64,000 nucleotides of DNA from NCBI RefSeq assembly GCF_017094505.1, contig NZ_CP064787.1:744001-808000 (forward strand). The letters run 5' to 3'. The position numbers were made by a program, and so were the translations under genes. This document shows, in pieces, positions 1 through 7,920 of this stretch. Each line of letters begins with the position of its first letter. Position 1 is the first letter of the stretch. Below the pieces are notes generated by a model. The model saw only the letters and a program-made list of their open reading frames with translations. It was not told the DNA's origin and made no database searches. Source of the DNA: Halapricum desulfuricans (GTDB lineage Archaea; Halobacteriota; Halobacteria; Halobacteriales; Haloarculaceae).

Positions 1-946
1 CGACGATGTGCGTCGCTGGCTTCCACGGACGTCGGCTCCTCGGGACAGTGCGCTCACGGATCGCTTCGAGGAACGCCTCTGCAGCCGTACCCGTTCGCTT
101 CGTCGCCTCGATCGCATACGAGGTATATCCGACGGCTGCGAATGCCGTTCCCAACGCGTCGATCCGGTCGTGGGCTTCCGTTTCCTCACTGGTCGATCGC
201 GGGAGGGCCACCGCACGAAGGGTTACGTCGAAACAGCGGCGAGCGTCTTTCCGGGCCAGTTCCTCGAGTCGCTGGCGCTCACTCTCTGCGAGTTCGACAT
301 GCTCAGGATCGGGCCGGCCGACCAGACTATTGATGAGCTTGCCTGAGAGCGAGTCTTGCTGGCGTTCGATATCGAGCCTGCGCTCGTCTGCCTCAAGCGT
401 CCAGTCTGCACGCGGCTGGAGGAGACACTGAAAGACCATCGGCATATTCGACACAGCCATCGTTTCGACCACCGTCGACAGCGGAACGCGCCGATGCTCG
501 TTTTCGTGCTCGCCTTCGAACGCCTCGAAGGGCGTCAGACACGTTTGCCAGTCTTTGCGGTGGTCGAGTTGGCGCTGAAAATCAAGGCCGACAGGCGTGG
601 TCTGAGTGGCTGTGTGAAGGACGTGGTCGGGCGCTAGCGTCCGAGAGATATCGTAGCTATCGGGGAACAGCTCCTGGATGAGGTGTTCGAGCGATTCGTC
701 TTTGGCATCATCGTCGACGCCGATATCGTAGTAGATCTCCTCGTCGACTTTCGTGAGGCGGATCTCGAGTGTGCTCGGCCGTGCTCGAAAGCGCCTGTCG
801 GTGGATTGCAGCAGCGTGTGCAGGCGGCGAAATTGCGCCGCGACGGTCTCGGGATCGACCGTGGTTGTCGCTGGCTGAATTCGGATGACCGTTCGAGTGT
901 CCGCAGCGACAGCCGGTAGATCTGCGGTCTCGCCTGGGGTAGGCAT
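1..946 (-). CDS. Partial protein, possible conjugative-transfer ATPase N-terminal region
   Basis: A reading frame opens with ATG at 944-946 and stays open through the left edge, giving about 315 residues without a stop. It has typical haloarchaeal acidic composition. The N-terminus (MPTPGETADLPAVAADTRTV) is followed by an alpha/beta region rich in RRLH and DDD stretches. No Walker motif falls inside the visible part. Large coupling or VirB4-type ATPases of haloarchaeal elements have a long N-terminal domain before the P-loop, and the element carries a transfer operon at 9560-16938, so such an ATPase is my guess. The coding call is firm; the function is a context-based inference. Confidence 0.6.
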   Translation of the reverse strand, partial: MPTPGETADLPAVAADTRTVIRIQPATTTVDPETVAAQFRRLHTLLQSTDRRFRARPSTLEIRLTKVDEEIYYDIGVDDDAKDESLEHLIQELFPDSYDISRTLAPDHVLHTATQTTPVGLDFQRQLDHRKDWQTCLTPFEAFEGEHENEHRRVPLSTVVETMAVSNMPMVFQCLLQPRADWTLEADERRLDIERQQDSLSGKLINSLVGRPDPEHVELAESERQRLEELARKDARRCFDVTLRAVALPRSTSEETEAHDRIDALGTAFAAVGYTSYAIEATKRTGTAAEAFLEAIRERTVPRSRRPWKPATHIV

Positions 947-1024
947 TGGTCTTCGCTCACGTGAAGAGATCATAACTGCATCTATTGCAGCGATCGATAC
1001 AGACGAGCGTACCGTCGGTGTACA

Positions 1025-1771
1025 CTACGGAACGTGTGACAGTTGTTCTTCGAGTTCCTCGGTCGTCGTCCACGAAAAGCACTGATTCAAAGAGTCAAGA
1101 TGGACAAGTGAATCGGTTATCACGCCGCTATACGACGGCGTACGGCCGTCGAGTTCGGAGTCCAGGTACGAGTCGAGATCCTGTGTCGAAATATCTACTC
1201 CGTGGTCACGAGCGCATTCAGCGAGCGCCGCAAGCCTCTGATCAAGGTCATCAGCGTGATATGCTAGTTCGGTGGCCCGAGCAAGAACCCTGTCTTGTGT
1301 TGTGAGTAGGGACTCGTCATCGTAGTGCTCCTCCAGCGCCCGAGGGAAGAGATACGTGCGGTCAAGCAGCCACGGGCGTTCAACGCGCCCAAACTCAGCG
1401 ACTGCGCCACCAGTGTCGTGTTCGAGGATGAGCGGGATCGCATCTGCGTAGAGGGCATGGAGAAAGAACTTCACTTTGAGATCTGGAATGTCATCCGATA
1501 CGTGGAGGTCGGGTTGCGTAGCGAGGAGGTACGCGTAGGCATCGTAACGGTGGTTCAACACGTCAAGCGCTTCATCGAGTCGGTACTTGAACGGGGATTC
1601 GTAGCTTCCCAGAACGAAATACGTCGAATGCGGGCCGAACAGGTGTTCGTGACGTTCTCGCATATACGAGAGGATTCGTTCACTATCTACTGGGTCGAGT
1701 TCTAACCCGTAGAGAACGTCAGCCAGGATGAAATCCGTAAGTTCGTCAGTGGTCTCTGGTATCTTCGCCAT
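1025..1771 (-). CDS. Hypothetical protein, possible Rossmann/TIR-like fold
   Basis: This encodes 248 residues with no signal peptide or membrane segment. I do not recognise a named family. Around residues 50-140 it has the rhythm of a nucleoside-deoxyribosyltransferase or TIR-like fold: a strand reading YFVLGSY, a run ending in LYADAIPLILEHD, then GGAVAEFGR, which resembles the D-x-G-x-x-x-E-x-G site of those enzymes. That resemblance is by eye only. The gene is divergent from the winged-helix regulator at 1872, across an AT-rich spacer with an inverted repeat, so the regulator may control it. It may be a defence or signalling protein of the element. Confidence 0.7.
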   Translation of the reverse strand: MAKIPETTDELTDFILADVLYGLELDPVDSERILSYMRERHEHLFGPHSTYFVLGSYESPFKYRLDEALDVLNHRYDAYAYLLATQPDLHVSDDIPDLKVKFFLHALYADAIPLILEHDTGGAVAEFGRVERPWLLDRTYLFPRALEEHYDDESLLTTQDRVLARATELAYHADDLDQRLAALAECARDHGVDISTQDLDSYLDSELDGRTPSYSGVITDSLVHLDSLNQCFSWTTTEELEEQLSHVP

Positions 1772-1802
1772 ATTTACTAATATGGAAATACAGGCTTATA
1801 AC

Positions 1803-1838
1803 CACACTGGTTAAACTCATAGAAATCAATCCAGTGTG
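1803..1838. promoter_or_regulatory. Inverted repeat between divergent genes, candidate operator
   Basis: The arms cacactgg (1803-1810) and ccagtgtg (1831-1838) are perfect 8-bp inverted repeats 20 nt apart in the AT-rich spacer between the unknown gene ending at 1771 and the regulator starting at 1872. A TATA-like stretch lies just to the left. A winged-helix dimer could bind here and control both genes. Confidence 0.4.
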
Positions 1839-1871
1839 TTTATGTGGGCTGCCACTGTATGTTCAGACACC

Positions 1872-2345
1872 ATGGCTGACATCTCTGCGCGCTCCAACTC
1901 CGACGGGGAGGAAAACCCGTTAGAACGGCAGCGGGAGTTGATGGCGTTGCTGTCGCAGGAAACCCGGCATAGCATCATCCAGGCACTCCTGGGGCATCCA
2001 GCAGTCCTCGCGTCAGCGGATGAGATTAACCACTTTATTTCGAGCAAATCGAAAAAGACAGTCCAAGAGCAACTGGAGGTCCTCGTTGAAGCGGGGATCC
2101 TTGCAATCTACGAGTATCCCCCAAATAAGGACAGACGTGGGTTACCGTGGAAATTCTATGGGTTCACGAAATATGGTGCTGACATCCTCGGGGATTTCAA
2201 TTACCTCAAGGGTGTCCCGATGGCGCGAGCGGTGCATCAGAAAACGCGGAAGCCCGAGAAAATCGAACGGCATGAGACGGCGCCGCGACCACCGCTCCCA
2301 GAGCCGGTTCGTATGACATTCCGACTCGACGAAGAGGCAAAATAA
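1872..2345 (+). CDS. Winged helix-turn-helix transcriptional regulator
   Basis: The protein has 157 residues. After a short polar N-terminus, residues about 18-90 form an ArsR/MarR-like winged helix: LLSQETRHSIIQALL, then the recognition region with KKTVQEQLEVLVEAGI, then a wing with KDRRGLPWKFYGFT. The tail is rich in proline and charged residues. I chose the ATG at 1872 (MADISARS) because the residues that a start at 1836 would add do not look structured. The gene is divergent from 1025-1771 and probably autoregulates through the inverted repeat at 1803-1838. A T-rich run at 2359-2365 after the gene could terminate transcription. Confidence 0.8.
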   Translation: MADISARSNSDGEENPLERQRELMALLSQETRHSIIQALLGHPAVLASADEINHFISSKSKKTVQEQLEVLVEAGILAIYEYPPNKDRRGLPWKFYGFTKYGADILGDFNYLKGVPMARAVHQKTRKPEKIERHETAPRPPLPEPVRMTFRLDEEAK

Positions 2346-2751
2346 CGTCTACCTGGGTTTTTTGTTTGATTCGTGCTGGTGGCCTTGCGGTATCGAGATG
2401 GCCCGCCCCGCTCGCTTCCTCTGGACAGCGCGCTCACTCTCGTTCGCGCCTCGGTGCTCGCTCGCGCTCCCACCGGGCATCGCTCGCCCTGTCGGGACGC
2501 CAGCGGGGTAGTTGGTCGGTTCCTGCGCTCGCGTTGCGTGCTCGAAACGCGAGCAGACTACTCCCGCTGGCCGCTCGCACTGCCCACTCAGCGCGCGTGG
2601 CTAGTCTGTCGCTGGACGGCGCCGCTCGCGCCCCAAGGGGCGCTCATGAAGGCGCGAGCGGCGCTGTGACGTGTCTGTCGAGGACTGTAGAAAACCCGCG
2701 GTAGTGACGCGGGTGTCGGGCGTCGTGAAACGCCTTCGGAGCAGAACTCCA
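2346..2751. other. Non-coding stretch with nested inverted repeats
   Basis: I see no credible gene here; the open frames are arginine/serine-rich shadows. It opens with a T-run (2359-2365), a likely terminator. Two structured parts follow. The first has outer arms ccagcggggtagt (2500-2512) and actactcccgctgg (2557-2570), which pair almost perfectly, around inner 9-bp arms gctcgcgtt (2527-2535) and aacgcgagc (2546-2554). The second has perfect 14-bp arms gcgccgctcgcgcc (2619-2632) and ggcgcgagcggcgc (2651-2664) around a ccccaagggg core. These could act as terminators or as part of a replication or transfer origin. Confidence 0.5.
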
Positions 2752-3600
2752 ATGTCGAGTAAGACCCGAACCGGATATGAAGTTTCGCATGATGAACACG
2801 CGGTCGTGGACGAAGCGATTCCCGAGGACGACCACGAACCAGTACTTCGACCCTCGGTTGCACAGGAGAGCAACGCGAAGGTGGACGGGGTGCACCCAGA
2901 TGCGGTGTCACGGGGACTGAGCCTCGAAGCCGAGGAACGAGTGGCAGCCAGAGAGTGGGAGATCTGGCGAACTCGAAGCCGGTGGGATCGACGGCAGGAA
3001 TCGGACCGGGAGGCACGGACGCGACAGGCAGCTGAGCGGGCGAACGTCGAACGACGTCGCGACGTGGCCAGGCGAGCGGGGAGTGTAAACCGGTGGGCGG
3101 ATACGGAGACAGTGGATCCGAGAGCGCAACTGTCCCGAAAGGCGTTGGGCCAGGTGAACACAGAGGCGGCGCGGCTGGCTGGCGAGCTACAGGGCTGGAC
3201 GCGAGCGGCGATCAGTCGACTGCTAGCTGAACGCGTCGTCGAGGGAATGGACATGCTGGATGCCGTCGTCACGGTGTACGATGACCTCCGGGAAGGGCCG
3301 GGGCAGGTAATCCCGATCGGTGCCGTGGAACGCGTCGACGAGTACGAGGTGGACATCGAGGGGACGGTGAGCGTCCTCTGGAAACCCAGTAGTGCGGCGA
3401 TCAATCAGGTCGGCTTGCTCGAAGACGAGAGCGGGCGGATCAAGTTCACGGCCTGGCAGAAGTCCGGACAGCCAGCGGTTCGAGAGGGTGAGCGGGTGCG
3501 GATGCGGTCAGTAGCGAAGAACTGGTATCAGGGCCGGTGTTCGGTTGCGCTGACCGGGCGAACGATGGTCTCCTTCCTCGAAGGCCAGGGCGAATCGTAG
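2752..3600 (+). CDS. OB-fold single-strand DNA-binding (RPA-like) protein
   Basis: This is a protein of 282 residues from the ATG at 2752 (MSSKTRTGYEV); a start at 2671 would add an arginine-rich stretch with no obvious structure. Residues about 60-135 are charged and probably helical. The C-terminal 90 residues read as an OB fold: VDIEGTVSVLWKPSS, then LLEDESGRIKFTAW, VREGERVRMRSVAKNWY and GRCSVALTGRT, the strand pattern of RPA and SOSS-B-type nucleic-acid binding domains. Haloarchaeal plasmids often carry such RPA-like proteins. I infer ssDNA binding in replication or transfer of the element. A T-run follows at 3616-3622. Confidence 0.75.
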   Translation: MSSKTRTGYEVSHDEHAVVDEAIPEDDHEPVLRPSVAQESNAKVDGVHPDAVSRGLSLEAEERVAAREWEIWRTRSRWDRRQESDREARTRQAAERANVERRRDVARRAGSVNRWADTETVDPRAQLSRKALGQVNTEAARLAGELQGWTRAAISRLLAERVVEGMDMLDAVVTVYDDLREGPGQVIPIGAVERVDEYEVDIEGTVSVLWKPSSAAINQVGLLEDESGRIKFTAWQKSGQPAVREGERVRMRSVAKNWYQGRCSVALTGRTMVSFLEGQGES

Positions 3601-3809
3601 CCAGGTGGCACTCTCTTTTTTGTGGCCGACCACCCACGACCCGCCTCCCCACCCACCGCTCCGTGCTCGCGGTGAGAGCGCTCCCGGTCGTCGCGCCTCA
3701 TCGCTGCGCGCGCAGCCACAACCGACCGCAGGTCGAGCGTGGGTATGAGAGCCTGCAAAGGAGATCTGTCTGAGATGACACCACCGGTCGGCACGATCAA
3801 ACGGCCAGT

Positions 3810-3838
3810 TTTTATCCACCCCTAACGGGTGCGGGGCC
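3810..3838 (+). promoter_or_regulatory. Promoter: TATA box plus ACGGGTGC element (SWIM gene)
   Basis: A TATA-like tttttatcc is followed by cccctaacgggtgcggggcc (3819-3838), whose CCCC and GGGG ends can pair. The same element, 19 of 20 bases identical and at the same spacing from the TATA box, precedes the TFB gene (4236-4255), and a relative precedes the DUF932 gene (6712-6742). The SWIM gene starts 17 nt downstream. Confidence 0.5.
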
Positions 3839-3855
3839 TCCCCCGCTACGTCAAA

Positions 3856-4188
3856 ATGACCGCACTACCACTCGAGGAGATCCCACGGAGGGTCCTCAAG
3901 CGCGCCCAATACGAAGCCTTCGAGTTCGAGCTCGTTGGTGAGCAGATCCGAGTCCGTAACGCCAGTTATGTCGATCCGGAAAATCACGAATACGAACTCA
4001 CGATTGCCGAAGGCATTCCAATTCAGTGTACCTGCCCGGCCGATGCACGATTCGACTCCCCTTGCAAGCATCGCGTTGCAGTCGCGATTCGGCGTCCAAT
4101 CCTCGATCTCGTAACCGAGGTCCAATCAAAAAATACAGGAGAAACCCCGCGGCTACGGGTGGGTAACTCAGCTGAAGAGAGGCACTAG
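3856..4188 (+). CDS. SWIM zinc-finger domain protein
   Basis: This encodes 110 residues from the ATG at 3856. The centre carries the SWIM signature C-x-C-x(n)-C-x-H: CTCPADARFDSPCKH, preceded by a short beta-rich stretch with VRNASYVDPENHEYEL. SWIM fingers bind DNA or mediate protein contacts, and small SWIM proteins are common on haloarchaeal plasmids. The promoter is shared in design with the TFB and DUF932 genes, so the three may be co-regulated. Its precise role is unknown. Confidence 0.85.
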   Translation: MTALPLEEIPRRVLKRAQYEAFEFELVGEQIRVRNASYVDPENHEYELTIAEGIPIQCTCPADARFDSPCKHRVAVAIRRPILDLVTEVQSKNTGETPRLRVGNSAEERH

Positions 4189-4223
4189 ACGCCTTCTTAT
4201 CACAAATTCATACCGCTCAGACG

Positions 4224-4255
4224 GCATTTTATGCCCCCCTGACGGGTGCGGGGCC
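4224..4255 (+). promoter_or_regulatory. Promoter: TATA box plus ACGGGTGC element (TFB gene)
   Basis: A cattttatg TATA box is followed by cccctgacgggtgcggggcc (4236-4255), nearly identical to the element at 3819-3838 and at the same distance from the TATA box. The TFB start lies 22 nt further on. Confidence 0.5.
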
Positions 4256-4277
4256 ATGCAGGTCTCGCAGAGTAGAT

Positions 4278-5237
4278 ATGACACCAAGAGACATCTACGA
4301 CGACGGATTCGACGAAGATGACGGACGAAGTCTTTCGAACACTGATTGTCCCGAGTGTGAGGGGCAGCTCCGAACTGATGGCGGCGAAACAGCCTGTACC
4401 CACTGTGGGTTGATCGTCGAGGAGTATCGATTCGATCACGAAGATATCCCACGGGAGCTGTCCGATACGCTGGGTCGCAGCCGGACAGGAGCGCCACTGT
4501 GCGAGCACAGACACGATCGCGGCCTCTCCTCGGAGATCGGCTTCGGGACCGACGGGAAAGGTAATACCCTCCCGGGGCGGACGCGACGACGACTCGAGCG
4601 ACTCCGACGCGAACACAGTCGGGCCCGGTGGAGGAACAAGGTCGAGCGGAATCTCGCACACGGTCTGACCGAAATCGCACGGATTCGGAGCGCCCGTTCC
4701 CTTCCCCGTTCCATTCGCGATGCGGCATGTCGACACTTTCGGAAGGCCCAAGAGGCAGATCTCCTCCGGGGTCGGTCGGTCGAAGCGTTCGCCGCAGCAG
4801 GTGTCTACGCAGCCTGCCGAGAGCACGAACGGACGGAGACAATCACGGATGTGGCCACCGTCGCCTGTGCTACCGAATCGGGCATAAAAAACGCCTACGG
4901 GGTGCTCAATCGAGAATTCGGGCTAGCCGTGATGCCACGCGATCCGGCGGCGTTCGTCCCGAGACTCGTCTCTGACCTCAGCCTGAGTCGAGCGGTCGAA
5001 CGCTCGGCACGGGAACTCGCACACGAGGCGACTACACAGGGGATCGCCATCGGCTGCCAGCCGCTCGGTGTCGCGGCTGGCTGTCTGGCGATCGTCCTCG
5101 CCGACAGAGAGATTGCGGTGAGACAAGTCGATCTCGCCAATAGCGCTGGCGTTTCGACTGCGACCGTTCGGGCACGTCGCGATCAACTCCAGACGGAACT
5201 CGGCCAGGCAGACCGCCGGGAGACGACTCGACGATGA
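4278..5237 (+). CDS. tfb: Transcription initiation factor IIB (TFB) paralogue
   Basis: The protein has 319 residues. An N-terminal zinc ribbon (residues about 23-45) has paired cysteines CPEC and CTHC, and a B-finger-like region follows. The rest forms two cyclin-like repeats: repeat one at about 105-200 (RSIRDAACRHFRKAQE, AAAGVYAACREH) and repeat two at about 210-305, ending in the helix-turn-helix ANSAGVSTATVRARRDQL. TFB recruits RNA polymerase to TBP-bound promoters. Haloarchaea carry several TFBs with different promoter sets; this copy sits inside a mobile element and shares a promoter design with two neighbours. Its stop overlaps the start of a small zinc-ribbon gene. Confidence 0.92.
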   Translation: MTPRDIYDDGFDEDDGRSLSNTDCPECEGQLRTDGGETACTHCGLIVEEYRFDHEDIPRELSDTLGRSRTGAPLCEHRHDRGLSSEIGFGTDGKGNTLPGRTRRRLERLRREHSRARWRNKVERNLAHGLTEIARIRSARSLPRSIRDAACRHFRKAQEADLLRGRSVEAFAAAGVYAACREHERTETITDVATVACATESGIKNAYGVLNREFGLAVMPRDPAAFVPRLVSDLSLSRAVERSARELAHEATTQGIAIGCQPLGVAAGCLAIVLADREIAVRQVDLANSAGVSTATVRARRDQLQTELGQADRRETTRR

Positions 5238-5377
5238 TCGAACTGATATGCAAGGTTCTCTGGAGGAACCACACGACGGTCTTCGAGTGTCGACAGTGTG
5301 GATTGACGGTCGACGCGAGGACGACAGTTTGCCCTCGATGCCAACACGGTGGAATCGCCCGCTACGAGTGCGAATAG
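5234..5377 (+). CDS. Small zinc-ribbon protein
   Basis: Only 47 residues long. Its ATG overlaps the TFB stop (ATGA at 5234-5237), so the two are translationally coupled. It has the paired cysteines CRQC and CPRC, 14 residues apart, forming one zinc ribbon of about 25 residues, plus flanking cysteines near each end. Haloarchaea contain many such one-finger proteins. The coupling suggests it acts with the TFB, but this is inference. Confidence 0.75.
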   Translation: MIELICKVLWRNHTTVFECRQCGLTVDARTTVCPRCQHGGIARYECE

Positions 5378-5435
5378 GAGAGACAAGCGAATTGCAGGAC
5401 ACCACGGTTGACAGAGGCTATGGGTTATCGTGGGC

Positions 5436-5445
5436 AAAATATATG
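5436..5445 (+). promoter_or_regulatory. TATA box of the toxin-antitoxin operon
   Basis: The AT-rich aaaatatatg lies about 25-30 nt before the antitoxin start at 5470, the usual archaeal spacing for a leaderless or nearly leaderless message. Confidence 0.45.
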
Positions 5446-5469
5446 TTTGAATGGGCTATAGTGGGTACT

Positions 5470-5706
5470 ATGAAGATTGAGGCAGACGAACTTCAGACCA
5501 ACGAAACCGACGACAGGGGGCGTATTTATCTCGGAACAGAGTATGCGAACAAACGAGTCACGGTAGCAGTCGTTGAGGTCGAAAACGACCACCCAGAGGA
5601 AGACGAACTGGCCGCAGCCTACCGTGACGCGTCAGAGAGTGCCAGCGAACTTGCCGAAGAATGGGCCGAGACATCTGCTGAAGCGTGGGATGACCTCGAC
5701 AAATGA
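5470..5706 (+). CDS. Antitoxin of a MazF/PemK-type pair
   Basis: An acidic protein of 78 residues. The first half (MKIEADELQTNETDDRGRIY, then LGTEYANKRVTVAVVE) looks like an AbrB/SpoVT-type beta-rich DNA-binding unit, which is the usual antitoxin fold for MazF-class toxins. The second half is a glutamate-rich helix (DASESASELAEEWAETSAEA) that would neutralise the toxin. The stop overlaps the toxin start by 4 nt. The assignment rests mainly on this coupling to an evident PemK-like toxin. Confidence 0.8.
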   Translation: MKIEADELQTNETDDRGRIYLGTEYANKRVTVAVVEVENDHPEEDELAAAYRDASESASELAEEWAETSAEAWDDLDK

Positions 5707-6056
5707 GTGAGAGCATACAAATCCGACGCGGTGACGTCGTAATCGTCCGCCTCGACCCTGCCGAAGGCCATGAAATGAAGAAGACTCGTCCAGCGGTGGT
5801 TGTCCAGAACGACGTTGGAAATAAAAACGCCAGTACAACGATCGTCGCACCTGCAACCGGAACGCATCGAGGTTATCCATTCGAAGTGCCAGTCGAAGCG
5901 TCTGATTCGCCGTTCGAAAACGATTCGTCAGTCCGGCTTGACCAACTTCGTGTTGTCTCTATTAGCGAGCGGATTCACTCGGTTGCGGGAAGCCTCGAAA
6001 AGTCAACGATGGCTAAGATAGACGACGCGTTGAAACTGAGTCTTGGATTGGAGTAG
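5703..6056 (+). CDS. MazF/PemK-family endoribonuclease toxin
   Basis: A toxin of 117 residues. The N-terminus has the family hallmark IRRGDVVIVRLDP followed by GHEMKKTRPAVVVQNDVGN, the conserved beta-strand and R-P-x-V-V-V motif of MazF/PemK. Later come TIVAPATG and SSVRLDQLRVVS, matching the other conserved strands. These enzymes cleave mRNA when the antitoxin is lost, and so stabilise plasmids and integrated elements. Length is normal for the family. It is co-transcribed with the antitoxin. Confidence 0.92.
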   Translation: MSESIQIRRGDVVIVRLDPAEGHEMKKTRPAVVVQNDVGNKNASTTIVAPATGTHRGYPFEVPVEASDSPFENDSSVRLDQLRVVSISERIHSVAGSLEKSTMAKIDDALKLSLGLE

Positions 6057-6711
6057 TCCTCCAACCGGTAGCTGACGTCAAAGACAGTGAGAGCGTGACC
6101 TCCTCTACGGCCTGAAGGACGTGGCATCCGGCCACCGGATGACCGGCCGACCGAAGCAGACCGTTGCGGTTTCAACCCGCACTCAGAGGGAACTTGCAGC
6201 ATGCCGGGGAAACTCTCGTTTTCTCCCTCGCTGTAGGGCTGTGGCTCGGTCACACAGGCCTATCGGAATCGATGTCATCGCCGTGTGACGAACAGACCGC
6301 GTTCGTCACCGCCCCTTGTCTGTTGGGGGCCAGCACTTCACCGATTCCGTAGCGGTATCCAGTATGTCGGGTCACGACAAAAACATTCAGTCGGTCAGCC
6401 AGCACAGCCACAGTGGGGTCGTTGTTGTCCCTGAAGTGTCCGCTCGACCCCCGCCTGTTCGCTCGTGAGCTTTGACAGCGCGTCGGAACACTCGTCCTTC
6501 GCGAGAAGGGGAAGATTCTCTCGCTGAACGAAAATGGCAGCGTTTCCAACGAGTCAGCACGACTGCTGAAACCTAGCACGGGGTACGGGTGTTCACAAGC
6601 GGTGCGTGGCGGATGCCATGGGGTCGCCCGGAAATCGAAGATTTCCGGGATGACGAGAGACGAAGTCTCTCGAACCACTTGACGCCGTCGCGGTTGACCA
6701 AAGCCACTTCC
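6057..6711. other. Non-coding or decayed stretch with two GAA-loop hairpins
   Basis: I find no intact gene in this 650-nt gap. Minus-strand open frames at 6250-6744 and 5975-6253 overlap out of frame, start poorly and read like remnants; the lower one ends in a serine/arginine/proline-rich tail. Two perfect hairpins stand side by side: arms cccggaaatc and gatttccggg around GAA (6627-6649), and cgagagac and gtctctcg around GAA (6654-6672). This may be a degraded insertion sequence read on the minus strand, but I cannot name it. Confidence 0.4.
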
Positions 6712-6742
6712 CTTTATTCGCGCCTGCGACGGGCGCAGGCGC
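6712..6742 (+). promoter_or_regulatory. Promoter: TATA box plus hairpin (DUF932 gene)
   Basis: A ctttatt TATA-like box at 6712-6718 is followed by arms gcgcctgc (6720-6727) and gcaggcgc (6735-6742) around gacgggc. The centre ACGGGCGC matches the ACGGGTGC of the SWIM and TFB promoters. The coding start is at 6766. Confidence 0.4.
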
Positions 6743-6765
6743 ACAGATTGCCTGCGTGAGAATCG

Positions 6766-7920
6766 ATGAAATCACCAGAACAGCGAGTCGTATTCGCAGG
6801 TGTCGACGGCAGAACGACGACCGACCTCCCCGAGTGGTATCAGGCCGTGACCGAGGATCCGGATCCAGTGAGCTTCGCCGAGGCGGTACGTCAACTCCCG
6901 AGAGCGGCCACCACGCCCGTGGCGTATCACAATCCCCACACCGACGAGTGGGTCGAAACCAACCGATTCAGTGCGGTCGTCGAGCCGACGCGCCTCCAAA
7001 CCCGGGACGACGAAGCAGCGATCGATCCACTGTTCAACGTACCGACGGACTCCTATGCGATTATCAATCCGACCGACGTGTACGCACCTCTAGAAGACGT
7101 CCTCGAAGCGACGACCTATGACGAGCGGCCACTTGGGGAGGTCGTCTTCGGCGAGATCAGGCAGTACCGCGGTGGCGGCGAGGTCCATATGGACGTCATG
7201 TTCGACGGCCTCGCAGTCGAACTGCCGGGCGAGCGCGAACCGATCACGATGGGGCTCACGTCGGGATACGATTACTTCGGTTGCCACGCGGTCTACGTCG
7301 AGGGATTCGCCAGAGATACCCACTGTGCGAACTCGATTCGAGCGCTGACTGATCGAAAGACCGTCAAGCACATCGGCGATGTCGGAGATTTCCGGAGATG
7401 GTGGGAGACGATCCTCGAACAACTCGAACTCGTCGTCAACGATCTGCACGCGTTCATCCTCGATGCACAAGACATCACCGTCGATATCACGAACGTGCCG
7501 TTCGACCTCGTCGAGTTCTACGACCTCCTTGGATTTCCTGCTTACCTCGCGAGAAGAGCAGCCGAAGACGCCCGTTCTGAATCGGATGATCCCTTCGAAA
7601 TCGATATGTGGGCGCTGCACTCGGGAGCGACCTACGCACTGACGCACTTTTTCAGCGGGAAAGAGGGCACGGCATTGGATGGGTACGTCCGGATTGCGAA
7701 CGACATCTTGTTCAACCCTGACGCGACGCTCGAGGCGGTCACGCATACCTTCGAACAGCGTGCCCAAGAGGTCACTACGGCTGAGGGACAGACCGGTCTC
7801 GAACAGCAATCAGCGCTGGCGCAACTCGAGCGGGTCAGTTCGGATGTCCGCGAGAAGGCTCACCGATTCGAGTCCCGCGAACAGCAGCTCCGAGATCGCT
7901 TCGAAGCACTCGTCGAGTAA
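6766..7920 (+). CDS. DUF932-like plasmid protein
   Basis: The protein has 384 residues and no membrane segments. The middle (about residues 165-205) reads GLTSGYDYFGCHAVYVEG, THCANSIRALTDRKTVKHIG, the pattern of the DUF932 phage/plasmid family in which a conserved C-x-N precedes a helix and a basic H-x-G. An acidic C-terminal region with EQRAQEV and REQQLRDRFEALV looks coiled-coil. DUF932 proteins are common on plasmids; their function is unknown. The promoter shares its design with those of the SWIM and TFB genes. A TnpB element is inserted directly after the stop. Confidence 0.7.
   Translation: MKSPEQRVVFAGVDGRTTTDLPEWYQAVTEDPDPVSFAEAVRQLPRAATTPVAYHNPHTDEWVETNRFSAVVEPTRLQTRDDEAAIDPLFNVPTDSYAIINPTDVYAPLEDVLEATTYDERPLGEVVFGEIRQYRGGGEVHMDVMFDGLAVELPGEREPITMGLTSGYDYFGCHAVYVEGFARDTHCANSIRALTDRKTVKHIGDVGDFRRWWETILEQLELVVNDLHAFILDAQDITVDITNVPFDLVEFYDLLGFPAYLARRAAEDARSESDDPFEIDMWALHSGATYALTHFFSGKEGTALDGYVRIANDILFNPDATLEAVTHTFEQRAQEVTTAEGQTGLEQQSALAQLERVSSDVREKAHRFESREQQLRDRFEALVE

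Noticed and set aside
2671-2751. Longer N-terminus of the OB-fold protein
   Set aside because: The added stretch is arginine-rich, without homology-like structure, and falls beside the inverted repeats; ATG 2752 is better.
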